A stretch of 64,000 bases of DNA from Pseudomonadota bacterium (GTDB lineage Bacteria > Pseudomonadota > Gammaproteobacteria > Pseudomonadales > Oceanobacteraceae): positions 1 to 64,000 of the forward strand of contig JAIXHJ010000012.1 in the NCBI GenBank assembly GCA_030145845.1. The letters run 5' to 3'. A program made the translations under genes and the position numbers. Shown here one piece after another: positions 26,891 to 35,069 of this stretch. Position 1 is the first letter of the stretch, and each line of letters opens with the position of its first letter. Under the pieces are notes generated by a model that did no database searches, was not told the DNA's origin, and worked only from the letters and a program-made list of their open reading frames with translations.

Positions 26891-27430
26891 CTATTTCTGT
26901 TTAAGCTGAGCTAAAACGTCAAACGGGTTGGGCCGCTTTCCGTCTGAATCTGTTGTTTCAGGCTCGGGCTCGCTCTCTGTCTGTAACAGCTGGCATTCAT
27001 CTTCGCTGTGAGTCGGGAAAGGCGGCAGTGCCAGCAGCACTTCGTCTTCGATCACAGTCCACAGATCAAGCTGTCCCTGTTCATCCAGTTCCGCAGGTTC
27101 CAGTCGCCGGGGCAACTGTCGGGCCTGCTCATCATTAAACACAAGTCCCAGCTCAAAGCTGCTGTCAATGTCGAGGGTGACTTCACCCAGACAACGCTGA
27201 CAGATCATGACAACCTGTGTATGACAGCTCCCGGACATTATCCGGTTTCCTTCCTGATCGCGCGAAAATTCAACCTCGCAGGAAACAGGAGTGCTGCAGC
27301 GTATAACTGCATCACTGAGACGTAATAACTTAGAGCTGTCGATTCTGGCGTTAAATCGTTGATTATTATCAACTAATTTGTACGCATCGACACGCTGCGG
27401 GAGCTGAGCCTCTGCCATAGTGCGCGACAT
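26891..27430 (-). CDS. yceD: YceD/DUF177 family protein (23S rRNA accumulation protein)
   Basis: 179 residues from the ATG at 27430. The conserved core has CQRCLGEVTLDI and the C-terminal acidic DLWTVIEDEVLLALPPFPTHSEDEC, ending NPFDVLAQLK, as in YceD. The family is linked to 23S rRNA accumulation and large-subunit assembly; the mechanism is not settled. Start uncertain: an upstream TTG (27457) in frame precedes a GAGGAG that is itself 15 bases from the chosen ATG. The gene begins just after sppA and is 20 bases before rpmF. Confidence 0.92.
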   Translation of the reverse strand: MSRTMAEAQLPQRVDAYKLVDNNQRFNARIDSSKLLRLSDAVIRCSTPVSCEVEFSRDQEGNRIMSGSCHTQVVMICQRCLGEVTLDIDSSFELGLVFNDEQARQLPRRLEPAELDEQGQLDLWTVIEDEVLLALPPFPTHSEDECQLLQTESEPEPETTDSDGKRPNPFDVLAQLKQK

Positions 27431-27463
27431 GATAGGTATGCTTGGCTCCTCTGTCAAAATTAT

Positions 27464-28450
27464 TTAACGCAGTGTCAGGCTTTGCTCGGTCAGTAGTGTG
27501 GCGAAGCCCCGCCCCATGCTGGCACCAAGGCGCTGAACCAGATCTTCCCACGGAGTGGGCTTGCGGGTGAAATTAACCAGCTCGTCAGTACCCAGAAGCT
27601 CGCGGGCTACCTGGCTGCTGGATGCCAGACCATCAATCAGGCCGATATCCAGTGCCTGCTCTCCCGACCACACCAGGCCGGAAAACAGGTCGGGCGTATC
27701 CGTTTTAAGGCGGTCCCCCCTGCCCTTTTTCACCTGCTCAATAAACTGGTTATGCGTGACATTGAGAACGCCTTCCCAGAAGGCCTTTTCATCTTCTTTT
27801 TCCGGCTGAAACGGATCGAGGAAGCCTTTGTGCGCCCCCGCTGTGTACTGGCGGCGCTCAATGCCCAGTTTCTCCATGATGCCGGTAAAGCCAAAGCCGG
27901 AACCCACCACGCCAATGGAGCCAACCAGACTGGCTTTGTCGGCATAGATTTCATCGGCAGCTGCAGCAATGTAGTAAGCGCCGGAAGCGCCAAGATCCAT
28001 AATGACGGCGTAAACAGGGAAGTCCGGACGGGTTTCCTTCAGGCGTTTTATCTCGTCATAGACGTAGCCGGCCTGTACCGGGCTACCGCCAGGACTGTTG
28101 ATGCGCAGAATGACACCGCGGGCTTTTTCATCATCAAAAGCGTCGCGCAGTGCTGTAATCAGCATGTCAGCATTGGCGTCTTCATCGGCGGCAATGACTC
28201 CATTCACCTCAATGACCGCCGCGTAATCGGACTGTGGCAGCATGTCACCACCGTGCTCGCCCGGCAGACGGATCAGCCACAGCAGTGCAAACAGATAAAG
28301 AAAGGTCAGGCTTTTAAAGAAAATACCCCAGCGCCGGGAGCGCTTCTGCTCACCCTGCAGATCCATCAGGACCTTTTCGATCAGCTTCCATTCTTTGCTG
28401 TCGTCAGCCGGCCGGCCGGAGGTGTTCTGATTCTGATGTTGGTTATCCAT
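27464..28450 (-). CDS. sppA: Signal peptide peptidase SppA-like (S49) membrane protease
   Basis: 328 residues, the short 36-kDa-type S49 form. A cytoplasmic N-terminus (about 1-55) precedes one membrane helix (SLTFLYLFALLWLI), then the periplasmic ClpP-like domain. The nucleophile is the Ser of DLGASGAYYIAAAADEIYAD; the catalytic Lys is probably in YTAGAHKGFLDPF. It degrades cleaved signal peptides. It overlaps the HAD gene by 8 bases. The ATG at 28450 is preferred over a longer frame that would lie inside the HAD gene. Confidence 0.92.
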   Translation of the reverse strand: MDNQHQNQNTSGRPADDSKEWKLIEKVLMDLQGEQKRSRRWGIFFKSLTFLYLFALLWLIRLPGEHGGDMLPQSDYAAVIEVNGVIAADEDANADMLITALRDAFDDEKARGVILRINSPGGSPVQAGYVYDEIKRLKETRPDFPVYAVIMDLGASGAYYIAAAADEIYADKASLVGSIGVVGSGFGFTGIMEKLGIERRQYTAGAHKGFLDPFQPEKEDEKAFWEGVLNVTHNQFIEQVKKGRGDRLKTDTPDLFSGLVWSGEQALDIGLIDGLASSSQVARELLGTDELVNFTRKPTPWEDLVQRLGASMGRGFATLLTEQSLTLR

Positions 28451-29111
28451 TATTGATGATCCGGTTAAAAAGTTGCTCAATGCTATGACAGATGGCAACA
28501 GGGCCACAAGCAAGCAGCTGGTCGTCATCATGCGCCCCATGCCCCATGGCGATGGATGCAACCCCTGCCGCTGCTGCCATTTCCAGGTCGTAGGTGGTAT
28601 CCCCCACCATGACGGCTTCGGCGGGCGCGATACTGAGCTCAGATAGCAACTGCTGCAGCATCAGCGGATCAGGTTTTGAGCGGGTTTCGTCTGCACAGCG
28701 GGTGGCCGCGAACAGATGGCCAACATTCAGGTCGTGCAGCATGCGGTCGAGCCCTTTGCGGCTCTTGCCGGTAGCGACGGCGAGCAGATAACCCTGATTC
28801 AGCAGATTATTCAGCATCTCCCGGGCGCCGGGAAAGAAGTCCATTGCTACCTGGCTGCCGGAAACAAAATAGCCGGCATACACAGTGCGCATAGCCTCCA
28901 GTTGTTCAGACGTTATCACTGGCCATACCGCCTGCAGAGCCTCCGGCAGGCCGAGACCAATAATGTTCTGAATGGCGGCGTCCGGAACCTGCGGTAGTCC
29001 GACTTCAGCCGCCGCACGCTGCATACTGTCTACAATCCGTTGTGTGGAGTCGACCAGGGTTCCGTCCCAGTCAAAGATAATCAGTCTGAATTTTTGTTCA
29101 GAATCCGGCAT
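28443..29111 (-). CDS. HAD-IA family phosphatase (phosphoglycolate phosphatase-like)
   Basis: 222 residues. Motif I is DWDGTLVDS with the nucleophilic Asp, motif II is the AVATGK segment, and motifs III/IV are KPDPLMLQQLL and MVGDTTYDLEMAAAAG. A cap domain sits between motifs I and II. It probably hydrolyses small phosphate esters; the exact substrate is unknown. Genes of this type commonly sit between rluC and sppA in Pseudomonas-like genomes. It starts inside the rluC end (14-base overlap). Confidence 0.9.
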   Translation of the reverse strand: MPDSEQKFRLIIFDWDGTLVDSTQRIVDSMQRAAAEVGLPQVPDAAIQNIIGLGLPEALQAVWPVITSEQLEAMRTVYAGYFVSGSQVAMDFFPGAREMLNNLLNQGYLLAVATGKSRKGLDRMLHDLNVGHLFAATRCADETRSKPDPLMLQQLLSELSIAPAEAVMVGDTTYDLEMAAAAGVASIAMGHGAHDDDQLLACGPVAICHSIEQLFNRIINNG

Positions 29112-30066
29112 AACACCCTGCCTTTTTCAACATGTCGGTAAATTCTTCATCCGGCCGGGCGGTCAGCGTCAGCTGTTCGCCCGTGTCCGGATGGCGGAAG
29201 GACAATTGCCAGGCGTGCAGGAATAACCTGCGCACCCCCTGACTCTTGTCGATGGCCTGCTGGGCCTTGTCGCAGTATTTTTCATCGCCGGCAATAGTGA
29301 AACCTTCGGCCAGACAATGCACCCGGATCTGATGCGTGCGACCGGTAACCGGTTCCGCTTCGATCAGTGAATAATGTGGCCCATTGGCCAGCAGGCGTGT
29401 TCTGGTGTGCGACGGTTTGCCATCATCCGCAACCATGACCATGCGTTCGCCAGACTGTCGCTCAAAGCGCTTCAGTGGCAGCCGGATATCGGTGATCTGT
29501 GCTGGCCACTGGCCATGCACCATGGCCAGATAGCGCTTACGGATGCCGGCTTTATTTACCAGCATGCGCTGCAGTGCCGTCAGTACACTGCGCTTTTTGG
29601 CCACCAGAATAATGCCGGATGTGTCGCGGTCGAGGCGATGAACCAGTTCCAGAAAGCTGTGGTGCGGGCGGATTTTGCGCAGTGCTTCGATCATGCCCAG
29701 GCTGACGCCGCTGCCGCCGTGAACTGCCAGTCCGTGTGGCTTATTGATAGCCAGCAGTCCGGCATCCTCAAACAGAATGGAACCCTCCAGCAGCTGGCGC
29801 AGATTATCGGAGACGTCCGGCGTTTCATTCTTCTCCGGCAGTCTGACCGGAGGGATTCTGACTTCGTCGCCGCTGTGGATGCGACTGTCTGCTTTTACCC
29901 GCTTTTTGTTTACCCGTACTTCTCCTTTTCTGATTATTCGATAAATCAAGGACTTAGGCGTGCCTTTTAGAGTCGCAAGGAGAAAGTTGTCGATGCGTTG
30001 GCCATCATTGTCGGCGGTCACGCGGACCAGCGACACCCGACTGGTATCCGTTAAAGGATTGGACAT
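29098..30066 (-). CDS. rluC: Ribosomal large subunit pseudouridine synthase RluC
   Basis: 322 residues from the ATG at 30066. An N-terminal S4 domain (about residues 20-80, RIDNFLLATLKGTPKSLIYRIIRKGEVRVN) precedes the RluA-type catalytic domain with the motif HRLDRDTSGIILVAK, whose Asp is catalytic. RluC modifies 23S rRNA near positions 955, 2504 and 2580 in E. coli. It is divergent from rne, the same arrangement as in E. coli. Confidence 0.95.
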   Translation of the reverse strand: MSNPLTDTSRVSLVRVTADNDGQRIDNFLLATLKGTPKSLIYRIIRKGEVRVNKKRVKADSRIHSGDEVRIPPVRLPEKNETPDVSDNLRQLLEGSILFEDAGLLAINKPHGLAVHGGSGVSLGMIEALRKIRPHHSFLELVHRLDRDTSGIILVAKKRSVLTALQRMLVNKAGIRKRYLAMVHGQWPAQITDIRLPLKRFERQSGERMVMVADDGKPSHTRTRLLANGPHYSLIEAEPVTGRTHQIRVHCLAEGFTIAGDEKYCDKAQQAIDKSQGVRRLFLHAWQLSFRHPDTGEQLTLTARPDEEFTDMLKKAGCYAGF

Positions 30067-30111
30067 AATCAGTGCAGAATCACAGAGCTGTTTAAATGTT
30101 GGACGCAGTAT

Positions 30112-30140
30112 TTGCCGGCCGTCAGCAATATTGCTATATT
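30112..30140 (+). promoter_or_regulatory. Probable sigma-70 promoter of rne
   Basis: TTGCCG (30112-30117), a 17-base spacer and TATATT (30135-30140) form a good sigma-70 promoter on the plus strand. Transcription would begin near 30147, giving an rne leader of about 385 bases, similar in length to the E. coli rne leader (about 361). Confidence 0.6.
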
Positions 30141-30146
30141 CGCCGA

Positions 30147-30531
30147 CGGCCCCCGGAGCCGGCACCAGAAAGCATAGTGTATCAGCCCTCCGGATACCTC
30201 AGGGTGAGGCCATAACTGCCTGAGCGGCAGAGTATAAGGAAGATGAGTACCCGATAAAACTCTTCCTGAAGGAATAACACGGTGTGCTGATGCCCGGAAT
30301 GTGGCTTCAGGCACCCGGTGAGATAAACCACGCAGCGAAGATCTGCTGGCAATCTCGCATTATCAAATTATGGACAGTGTTGGTGCACGACAAACCAGAG
30401 GCACCACTGCGGGACAGGCCAGACGCCAGAGCGCGTTGGCAGCTGATGCAAAGCACCCATAAATATTTTGGTAGTGGCCGGAATACGGCATTGCCAGCTG
30501 ATGCGTTGCCCCAACGAGCTAAACGTACAGC
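30147..30531 (+). promoter_or_regulatory. Long rne 5' untranslated leader, probably autoregulatory
   Basis: About 385 bases without a gene precede rne. Several hairpins can be drawn, for example CTGCC/GGCAG at about 30218-30232 and GGAAGA with TCTTCC at about 30239-30267. In enteric bacteria the rne leader folds into elements that RNase E itself cleaves, which sets its own level. Whether this leader matches that known element cannot be decided by eye. A long leader with no gene is what I actually see. Confidence 0.45.
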
Positions 30532-33500
30532 ATGAAAAGAATGCTTATCAACGCGACTCAGTCTGAAGAGTTGCGTGTTGCACTGGTCGATGGCCAGAAA
30601 CTGTATGACCTGGATATTGAATCCGGTTCACGCGAACAGAAAAAATCCAACGTATATAAAGGCAAGATCACCCGCATCGAGCCCAGCCTTGAGGCTGCCT
30701 TTGTTGATTTCGGCGCAGAGCGCCATGGCTTTCTGCCACTGAAAGAAATCGCCCGCGAATATTTTGTCAAAGACCCGGGTCCCGGCCGCATCAACATCAA
30801 GGATGTTCTGCGCGAAGGTCAGGAAGTGATCGTTCAGGTCGACAAGGAAGAACGGGGCAATAAAGGTGCCGCCCTGACCACTCAGGTCAGTCTGGCCGGC
30901 CGTTATCTGGTGCTGATGCCGAACAATCCGCGTGCCGGTGGTATTTCCCGCCGTATCGAAGGTGACGAGCGTACCGAACTGCGCGAAGCCATGAAAGGCG
31001 TCACCGTACCGGACAAAATGGGCGTCATTGTTCGTACCGCCGGCATCGGCCGCACCGCAGAAGAACTGCAGTGGGATCTGGACTATCTGGTGCAGCTGTG
31101 GGATGCCATTCAACGTGCCGCCGATGAGCGCCCTGCCCCATGCCTGCTGCTGCAGGAATCCAACGTTATTATCCGCGCCATCCGCGACTATCTGCGTCAG
31201 GATGTGGGTGAGGTTCTGATTGATACCGATGCGGCCTTCAATGAAGCGCTGGCATTCGTACAGCAGGTCATGCCGTACTACCAGAACAAATTCAAGCGCT
31301 ATACCGACAGCGTGCCACTGTTTAACCGCTACCAGATCGAAAGTCAGATCGAAAGCGCCTTCCAGCGTGAAGTGAAACTGCCGTCCGGTGGTTCCATTGT
31401 TATCGATCCGACAGAAGCACTGGTGTCCATTGATATCAACTCAGCCCGCGCCACCAAAGGCTCTGATATCGAAGAGACCGCACTGAATACCAACCTCGAA
31501 GCGGCCGATGAGATTGCCCGCCAGTTGCGACTGCGCGATATGGGCGGTCTGGTGGTGATCGACTTTATCGACATGCTGTCCAACAAAAACCAGCGTGAAG
31601 TCGAAAACCGCCTGAAAAAAGCGCTGGAAGTCGATCGCGCCCGCGTACAGGTTGGCCGCATTTCCCGCTTCGGTCTGATGGAAATGTCCCGTCAGCGTCT
31701 GCGTCCGTCACTGGAAGAAACCAGCGGCCACGTCTGCCCGCGCTGTAACGGTACCGGCGTCATCCGTGATATTCAGTCCACCGGACTGTCCATCCTGCGA
31801 CTGATCGAAGAAGAAGCTGCCAAAGAGAACACTGGCCAGGTCCGTGCTGTGGTGCCGGTTCCTGTGGGCACCTTCCTGCTGAATGAAAAACGTGCCCTGA
31901 TCGCTGGTATTGAGCAGCGCAATGGCGTACGCGTGGTGGTACTGCCGAATCCTTCCATGGACACTCCGCACTACGAAGTTCTGCGTCTGCGTCAGGATGA
32001 CTCCCTGATCGGTGAGGTCAGCTATGAACACCGTTTTGATGAAGCTGAAGCTGAATACGGTATCGACCTGCCATTGCGTGAAACCAGTCCGGCTCAGCAG
32101 GCAGCGGTGAAGGCAGTCGCACACACGACCCCCGCTCCGGCAGCAGCACCAGCAAAAGTGGCCGTTGCCACAGAATCCGGTCCGGGCTTCTGGTCCAAGA
32201 TCAGCAGTGCATTGAGCACTCTGTTCGAAGGCGGCGAGAAGGTTGAAGAAAAACAGCCGGTCGTTAAAGAAAAACCAGCCACGGCGAAACCACAGAACCG
32301 CCAGCGCAACAATGAACGCAATACCGAGCGTAAAGACCGTAATAACAATGGTCAGCGCAACAGTGAGCGTAACGACCGCGCTGATCGCAGCGAACGTACA
32401 GAACGCAGTGAGCGTAATGAGCGCAGCGAAAGCGGTAACGGCCGCAGCCGCAACAATCGTCGCAATAACCGCAGTGACCGCGGCGAGCGTAATGAACGCA
32501 ACACCGCTGAGCGTGAGAAGCCGCAGGACAACCGTGCTGCCGGCAACCAGGCTCAGGAATCAGCGGACAGCAGCGATGCGCCGAAGGCTCCGCGCCGCGA
32601 CCGCTCAAAAGGCCGCCCTCCCCGCAAGGAACGCCCGCGCGAAGACGTAGTGGAAACCGATGAGCAGAAACAGGCTCAGCCACAGGTTGCTGCGGATGAC
32701 AGCAAAGAAGCAGCAAATGAGCAGAATAAAGAAGGTCGCCGCTCCCGCCGTTCCCGTCGCAGCAATCGCAGCGAGCAGCCACTGAAAACCGGCGAGCAAG
32801 AGGATAACAAGCCTGAAGCAGCCGCAGTCGTTGCGCCTGACAGTGAAGACACCGCAAGCCAGACTGCCGACGTCAAAGCAGACGCAGCAGAGAAGGCGCC
32901 GGTGCCTGAAGCTAATCAGGACGCTGCGGAAGGTGAAAAATCCAGCCGCCGTTCGCGCCGCTCCCGTCGCAGCCGTAATAACCGTGATGAGCGTAAATCT
33001 GCTGACCAGACTGAGGCCGTCACTGAAACGGCTGATAAGCAGCAGAAAAAAGCAGCTGATAAAGCAGACGATGCAAAACCGGAAAGTGCTGATGCAGACG
33101 CAGCGGCAAACGTGACCGGCTCCCAGGTATCAGAAGCACCGGTAGCGGAAAAGCCAGACGCTGAAAAAGCGGATGTTGCGGCAGTCGAGGCTGAGCAGTC
33201 CGCTCCGGCAGAGGCGGAGAAGCCTGCGCAGGAAGCGGCAGCACCAGTTGCAGATGCCGCAGAAGCACCACAGCAAGAAGCGGCAGACGTATCTGCTGCT
33301 GATGTGGAGCCAGCGCCTATCAGCGAAGCAGCGGCAGAGGAAGAAAAAGCGGCCGAGCCTGCTGAGGTGAAGACTTCTCAGGAAGAAGCTTCCACCACGA
33401 CTGGTGGCAATGATCGCGGCGCCCGTCGTTCACGTCGCCGCCGCCCTGCTGGCCGGGTTGCCAATGACCCGCGCAATAATGGCGAATTTGGTGATGAGGT

Positions 33501-33663
33501 AGACCCTGCTCCTGACGCTGAAGCTGTCAGTTCGGAAGCAGCAGCCAAAACCATTGCTGAGCCAACAGCAGCACCTGCTGAAGAAGCATCTGCGGCTGAC
33601 AGTGACAGCAAGCCGGCAACTGAAGGTGAGGAGTCTGCCGCAGCAGAAACCAGCCGTCAGTAA
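30532..33663 (+). CDS. rne: Ribonuclease E
   Basis: 1043 residues, close to E. coli (1061). The N-terminal catalytic half has the opening [21 protein letters not shown], an S1 domain (about 35-120), the DNase I-like active region ([13 protein letters not shown] and DFIDML with metal-binding Asp) and the Zn-link Cys402-x-x-Cys405 (CPRCNGTG). From about residue 540 the chain is low complexity: an Asn/Arg/Ser/Glu-rich tract (about 580-660), then acidic Ala/Glu-rich segments broken by Arg-Ser clusters near 736, 804 and 963. This tail is the degradosome scaffold and RNA-binding part. The enzyme starts mRNA decay and processes rRNA and tRNA. Its inhibitor RraA is encoded at 40587-41078. Confidence 0.97.
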   Translation: MKRMLINATQSEELRVALVDGQKLYDLDIESGSREQKKSNVYKGKITRIEPSLEAAFVDFGAERHGFLPLKEIAREYFVKDPGPGRINIKDVLREGQEVIVQVDKEERGNKGAALTTQVSLAGRYLVLMPNNPRAGGISRRIEGDERTELREAMKGVTVPDKMGVIVRTAGIGRTAEELQWDLDYLVQLWDAIQRAADERPAPCLLLQESNVIIRAIRDYLRQDVGEVLIDTDAAFNEALAFVQQVMPYYQNKFKRYTDSVPLFNRYQIESQIESAFQREVKLPSGGSIVIDPTEALVSIDINSARATKGSDIEETALNTNLEAADEIARQLRLRDMGGLVVIDFIDMLSNKNQREVENRLKKALEVDRARVQVGRISRFGLMEMSRQRLRPSLEETSGHVCPRCNGTGVIRDIQSTGLSILRLIEEEAAKENTGQVRAVVPVPVGTFLLNEKRALIAGIEQRNGVRVVVLPNPSMDTPHYEVLRLRQDDSLIGEVSYEHRFDEAEAEYGIDLPLRETSPAQQAAVKAVAHTTPAPAAAPAKVAVATESGPGFWSKISSALSTLFEGGEKVEEKQPVVKEKPATAKPQNRQRNNERNTERKDRNNNGQRNSERNDRADRSERTERSERNERSESGNGRSRNNRRNNRSDRGERNERNTAEREKPQDNRAAGNQAQESADSSDAPKAPRRDRSKGRPPRKERPREDVVETDEQKQAQPQVAADDSKEAANEQNKEGRRSRRSRRSNRSEQPLKTGEQEDNKPEAAAVVAPDSEDTASQTADVKADAAEKAPVPEANQDAAEGEKSSRRSRRSRRSRNNRDERKSADQTEAVTETADKQQKKAADKADDAKPESADADAAANVTGSQVSEAPVAEKPDAEKADVAAVEAEQSAPAEAEKPAQEAAAPVADAAEAPQQEAADVSAADVEPAPISEAAAEEEKAAEPAEVKTSQEEASTTTGGNDRGARRSRRRRPAGRVANDPRNNGEFGDEVDPAPDAEAVSSEAAAKTIAEPTAAPAEEASAADSDSKPATEGEESAAAETSRQ

Positions 33664-33669
33664 GCAGAC

Positions 33670-33692
33670 AGAGCCACTCCGGTGGCTCTTTT
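33670..33692 (+). terminator. rne terminator
   Basis: An 8-bp stem (33670-33677 with 33682-33689) followed by a short T-run, starting 7 bases after the rne stop. Confidence 0.75.
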
Positions 33693-33741
33693 AACCGCCC
33701 CGCCTTTCTGCCACCTGATGGCAGTCATGGTAAGCGGATAT

Positions 33742-33770
33742 AAAAAAACCGGCGTTTGCCGGTTTTTTTA
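33742..33770. terminator. Strong bidirectional terminator between rne and prpF
   Basis: A perfect 12-bp stem (33742-33753 with 33758-33769, loop GTTT) flanked by A7 and T7, able to end both rne and the converging prp operon. Confidence 0.93.
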
Positions 33771-33792
33771 TACCTGACAAGCTGTCAGAACT

Positions 33793-34971
33793 TCAGAAAG
33801 TGTCGCCCGGAATGCAGACACTGCCTTCCATGATCACCCGGGCACTGCGGCTCATCACGGCTTTTTTAGCCGTCCACTCACCATTAACTTCTGCTGCAGC
33901 CGCACCGACCCGCAGCGTGCCCGACGGGTGGCCAAAGGTTACGGCATCCCGTTCGCCACCACCCGCAGCCAGGTTAACCAGGGTTCCCGGTACCGCCGCC
34001 GCGGTGGCAATGGCTACCGATGCGGTTCCCATCATGGCGTGATGCAGCTTACCCATGGACAGCGCCCGTACACACAGGTCGATATCAGCGGAAGCGATCT
34101 GTTTACCACTGGATGCTTCATAGTCTGTCGCTGGTGCAACAAAGGCAATCTTAGGCGTGTGCTGGCGTTCAGCCGCCTCGGCAATATCGGCTATCAGACC
34201 CATTTTTACCGCGCCATAAGCCCGCATGGTTTCGAATTTCGCCAGCGCTTCTGCATCTGAATTCAGATCTTTCTGCAACTCAGTTCCCTGATAACCAATG
34301 TCGGCAGCATTGACAAAAATTGTCGGAATACCTGCATTGATCATGGTCGCTTTGAAAGTGCCGATGCCGGGAACGTCGAGATCATCGACCAGGTTGCCGG
34401 TGGGAAACATGGAACCTTCGCCATCGGCCGGATCCATAAATTCAATCACCACTTCTGCGGCCGGAAAAGTAACGCCATCCAGTTCAAAATCACCGGTTTC
34501 CTGAACCTCACCATTGGCGACCGGAATGTGGGCAATAATGGTTTTCTGAATATTCTTCTGCCAGATGCGGACGGTGCAGATACCGTTCTGCGGAATCCTG
34601 TCAGCATCCACCAGGCCTTTACTGATGGCAAAAGCACCGACAGCGGCTGTCAGGTTGCCACAGTTGCCGGACCAGTCGACAAAAGGTTTATTGATCGCCA
34701 CCTGACCAAAAAGATAATCAACGTCGTGATCTTCTTTTTCACTTTTCGCCAGAATAACGGTTTTTGATGTGCTGGATGTTGCCCCACCCATGCCGTCGAT
34801 CTGCTGGCCGTAAGGATCAGGACTGCCGATAACACGCAGCAGAATTTTATCACGGGCTTCCCCGGGCACCTGAGCCACCTGAGGCAGGTCCGCGAGGCTG
34901 AAAAATACCCCTTTGGATGTGCCGCCGCGCATATAAGTCGCCGGAATTTTAATCTGAGGTACGCTGGACAT
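33793..34971 (-). CDS. prpF: 2-methylaconitate cis-trans isomerase PrpF
   Basis: 392 residues, diaminopimelate-epimerase-like fold. Signatures are PATYMRGGTSKGVFF at the N-terminus and WSGNCGNLTAAVGAFA with the catalytic-site cysteine region. PrpF converts the trans-2-methylaconitate made by AcnD to the cis isomer in the 2-methylcitrate cycle. The ATG at 34971 is preferred to a TTG two codons upstream; AGAGAG lies before it. It is the last prp gene, and two hairpins (34993-35049) separate it from acnD. Confidence 0.95.
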   Translation of the reverse strand: MSSVPQIKIPATYMRGGTSKGVFFSLADLPQVAQVPGEARDKILLRVIGSPDPYGQQIDGMGGATSSTSKTVILAKSEKEDHDVDYLFGQVAINKPFVDWSGNCGNLTAAVGAFAISKGLVDADRIPQNGICTVRIWQKNIQKTIIAHIPVANGEVQETGDFELDGVTFPAAEVVIEFMDPADGEGSMFPTGNLVDDLDVPGIGTFKATMINAGIPTIFVNAADIGYQGTELQKDLNSDAEALAKFETMRAYGAVKMGLIADIAEAAERQHTPKIAFVAPATDYEASSGKQIASADIDLCVRALSMGKLHHAMMGTASVAIATAAAVPGTLVNLAAGGGERDAVTFGHPSGTLRVGAAAAEVNGEWTAKKAVMSRSARVIMEGSVCIPGDTF

Positions 34972-34992
34972 AATCAATCTCTCTTAACGTAC

Positions 34993-35049
34993 AAAGGGAG
35001 ACAACAAGCTCCCTTTTAATCGCTGTAAAAAAGGCGGGCATTGCCCGCC
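34993..35049 (-). terminator. Tandem hairpins between acnD and prpF
   Basis: Read on the minus strand, a 7-bp GC stem (35033-35039 with 35043-35049, loop ATT) is followed by six T residues, 20 bases after the acnD stop. A second stem (34993-35000 with 35009-35016) follows, just before prpF. The first looks like a real terminator and implies reduced expression of prpF. Confidence 0.7.
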
Positions 35050-35069
35050 CTTAACCAAGGCTGTTGTGC

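Noticed and set aside
32281..33470. Repetitive DNA in rne as a CRISPR or tandem repeat array
   Set aside because: The repeats are imperfect Arg/Ser/Asn/Glu codon runs in an uninterrupted reading frame, with no regular spacer-repeat unit.
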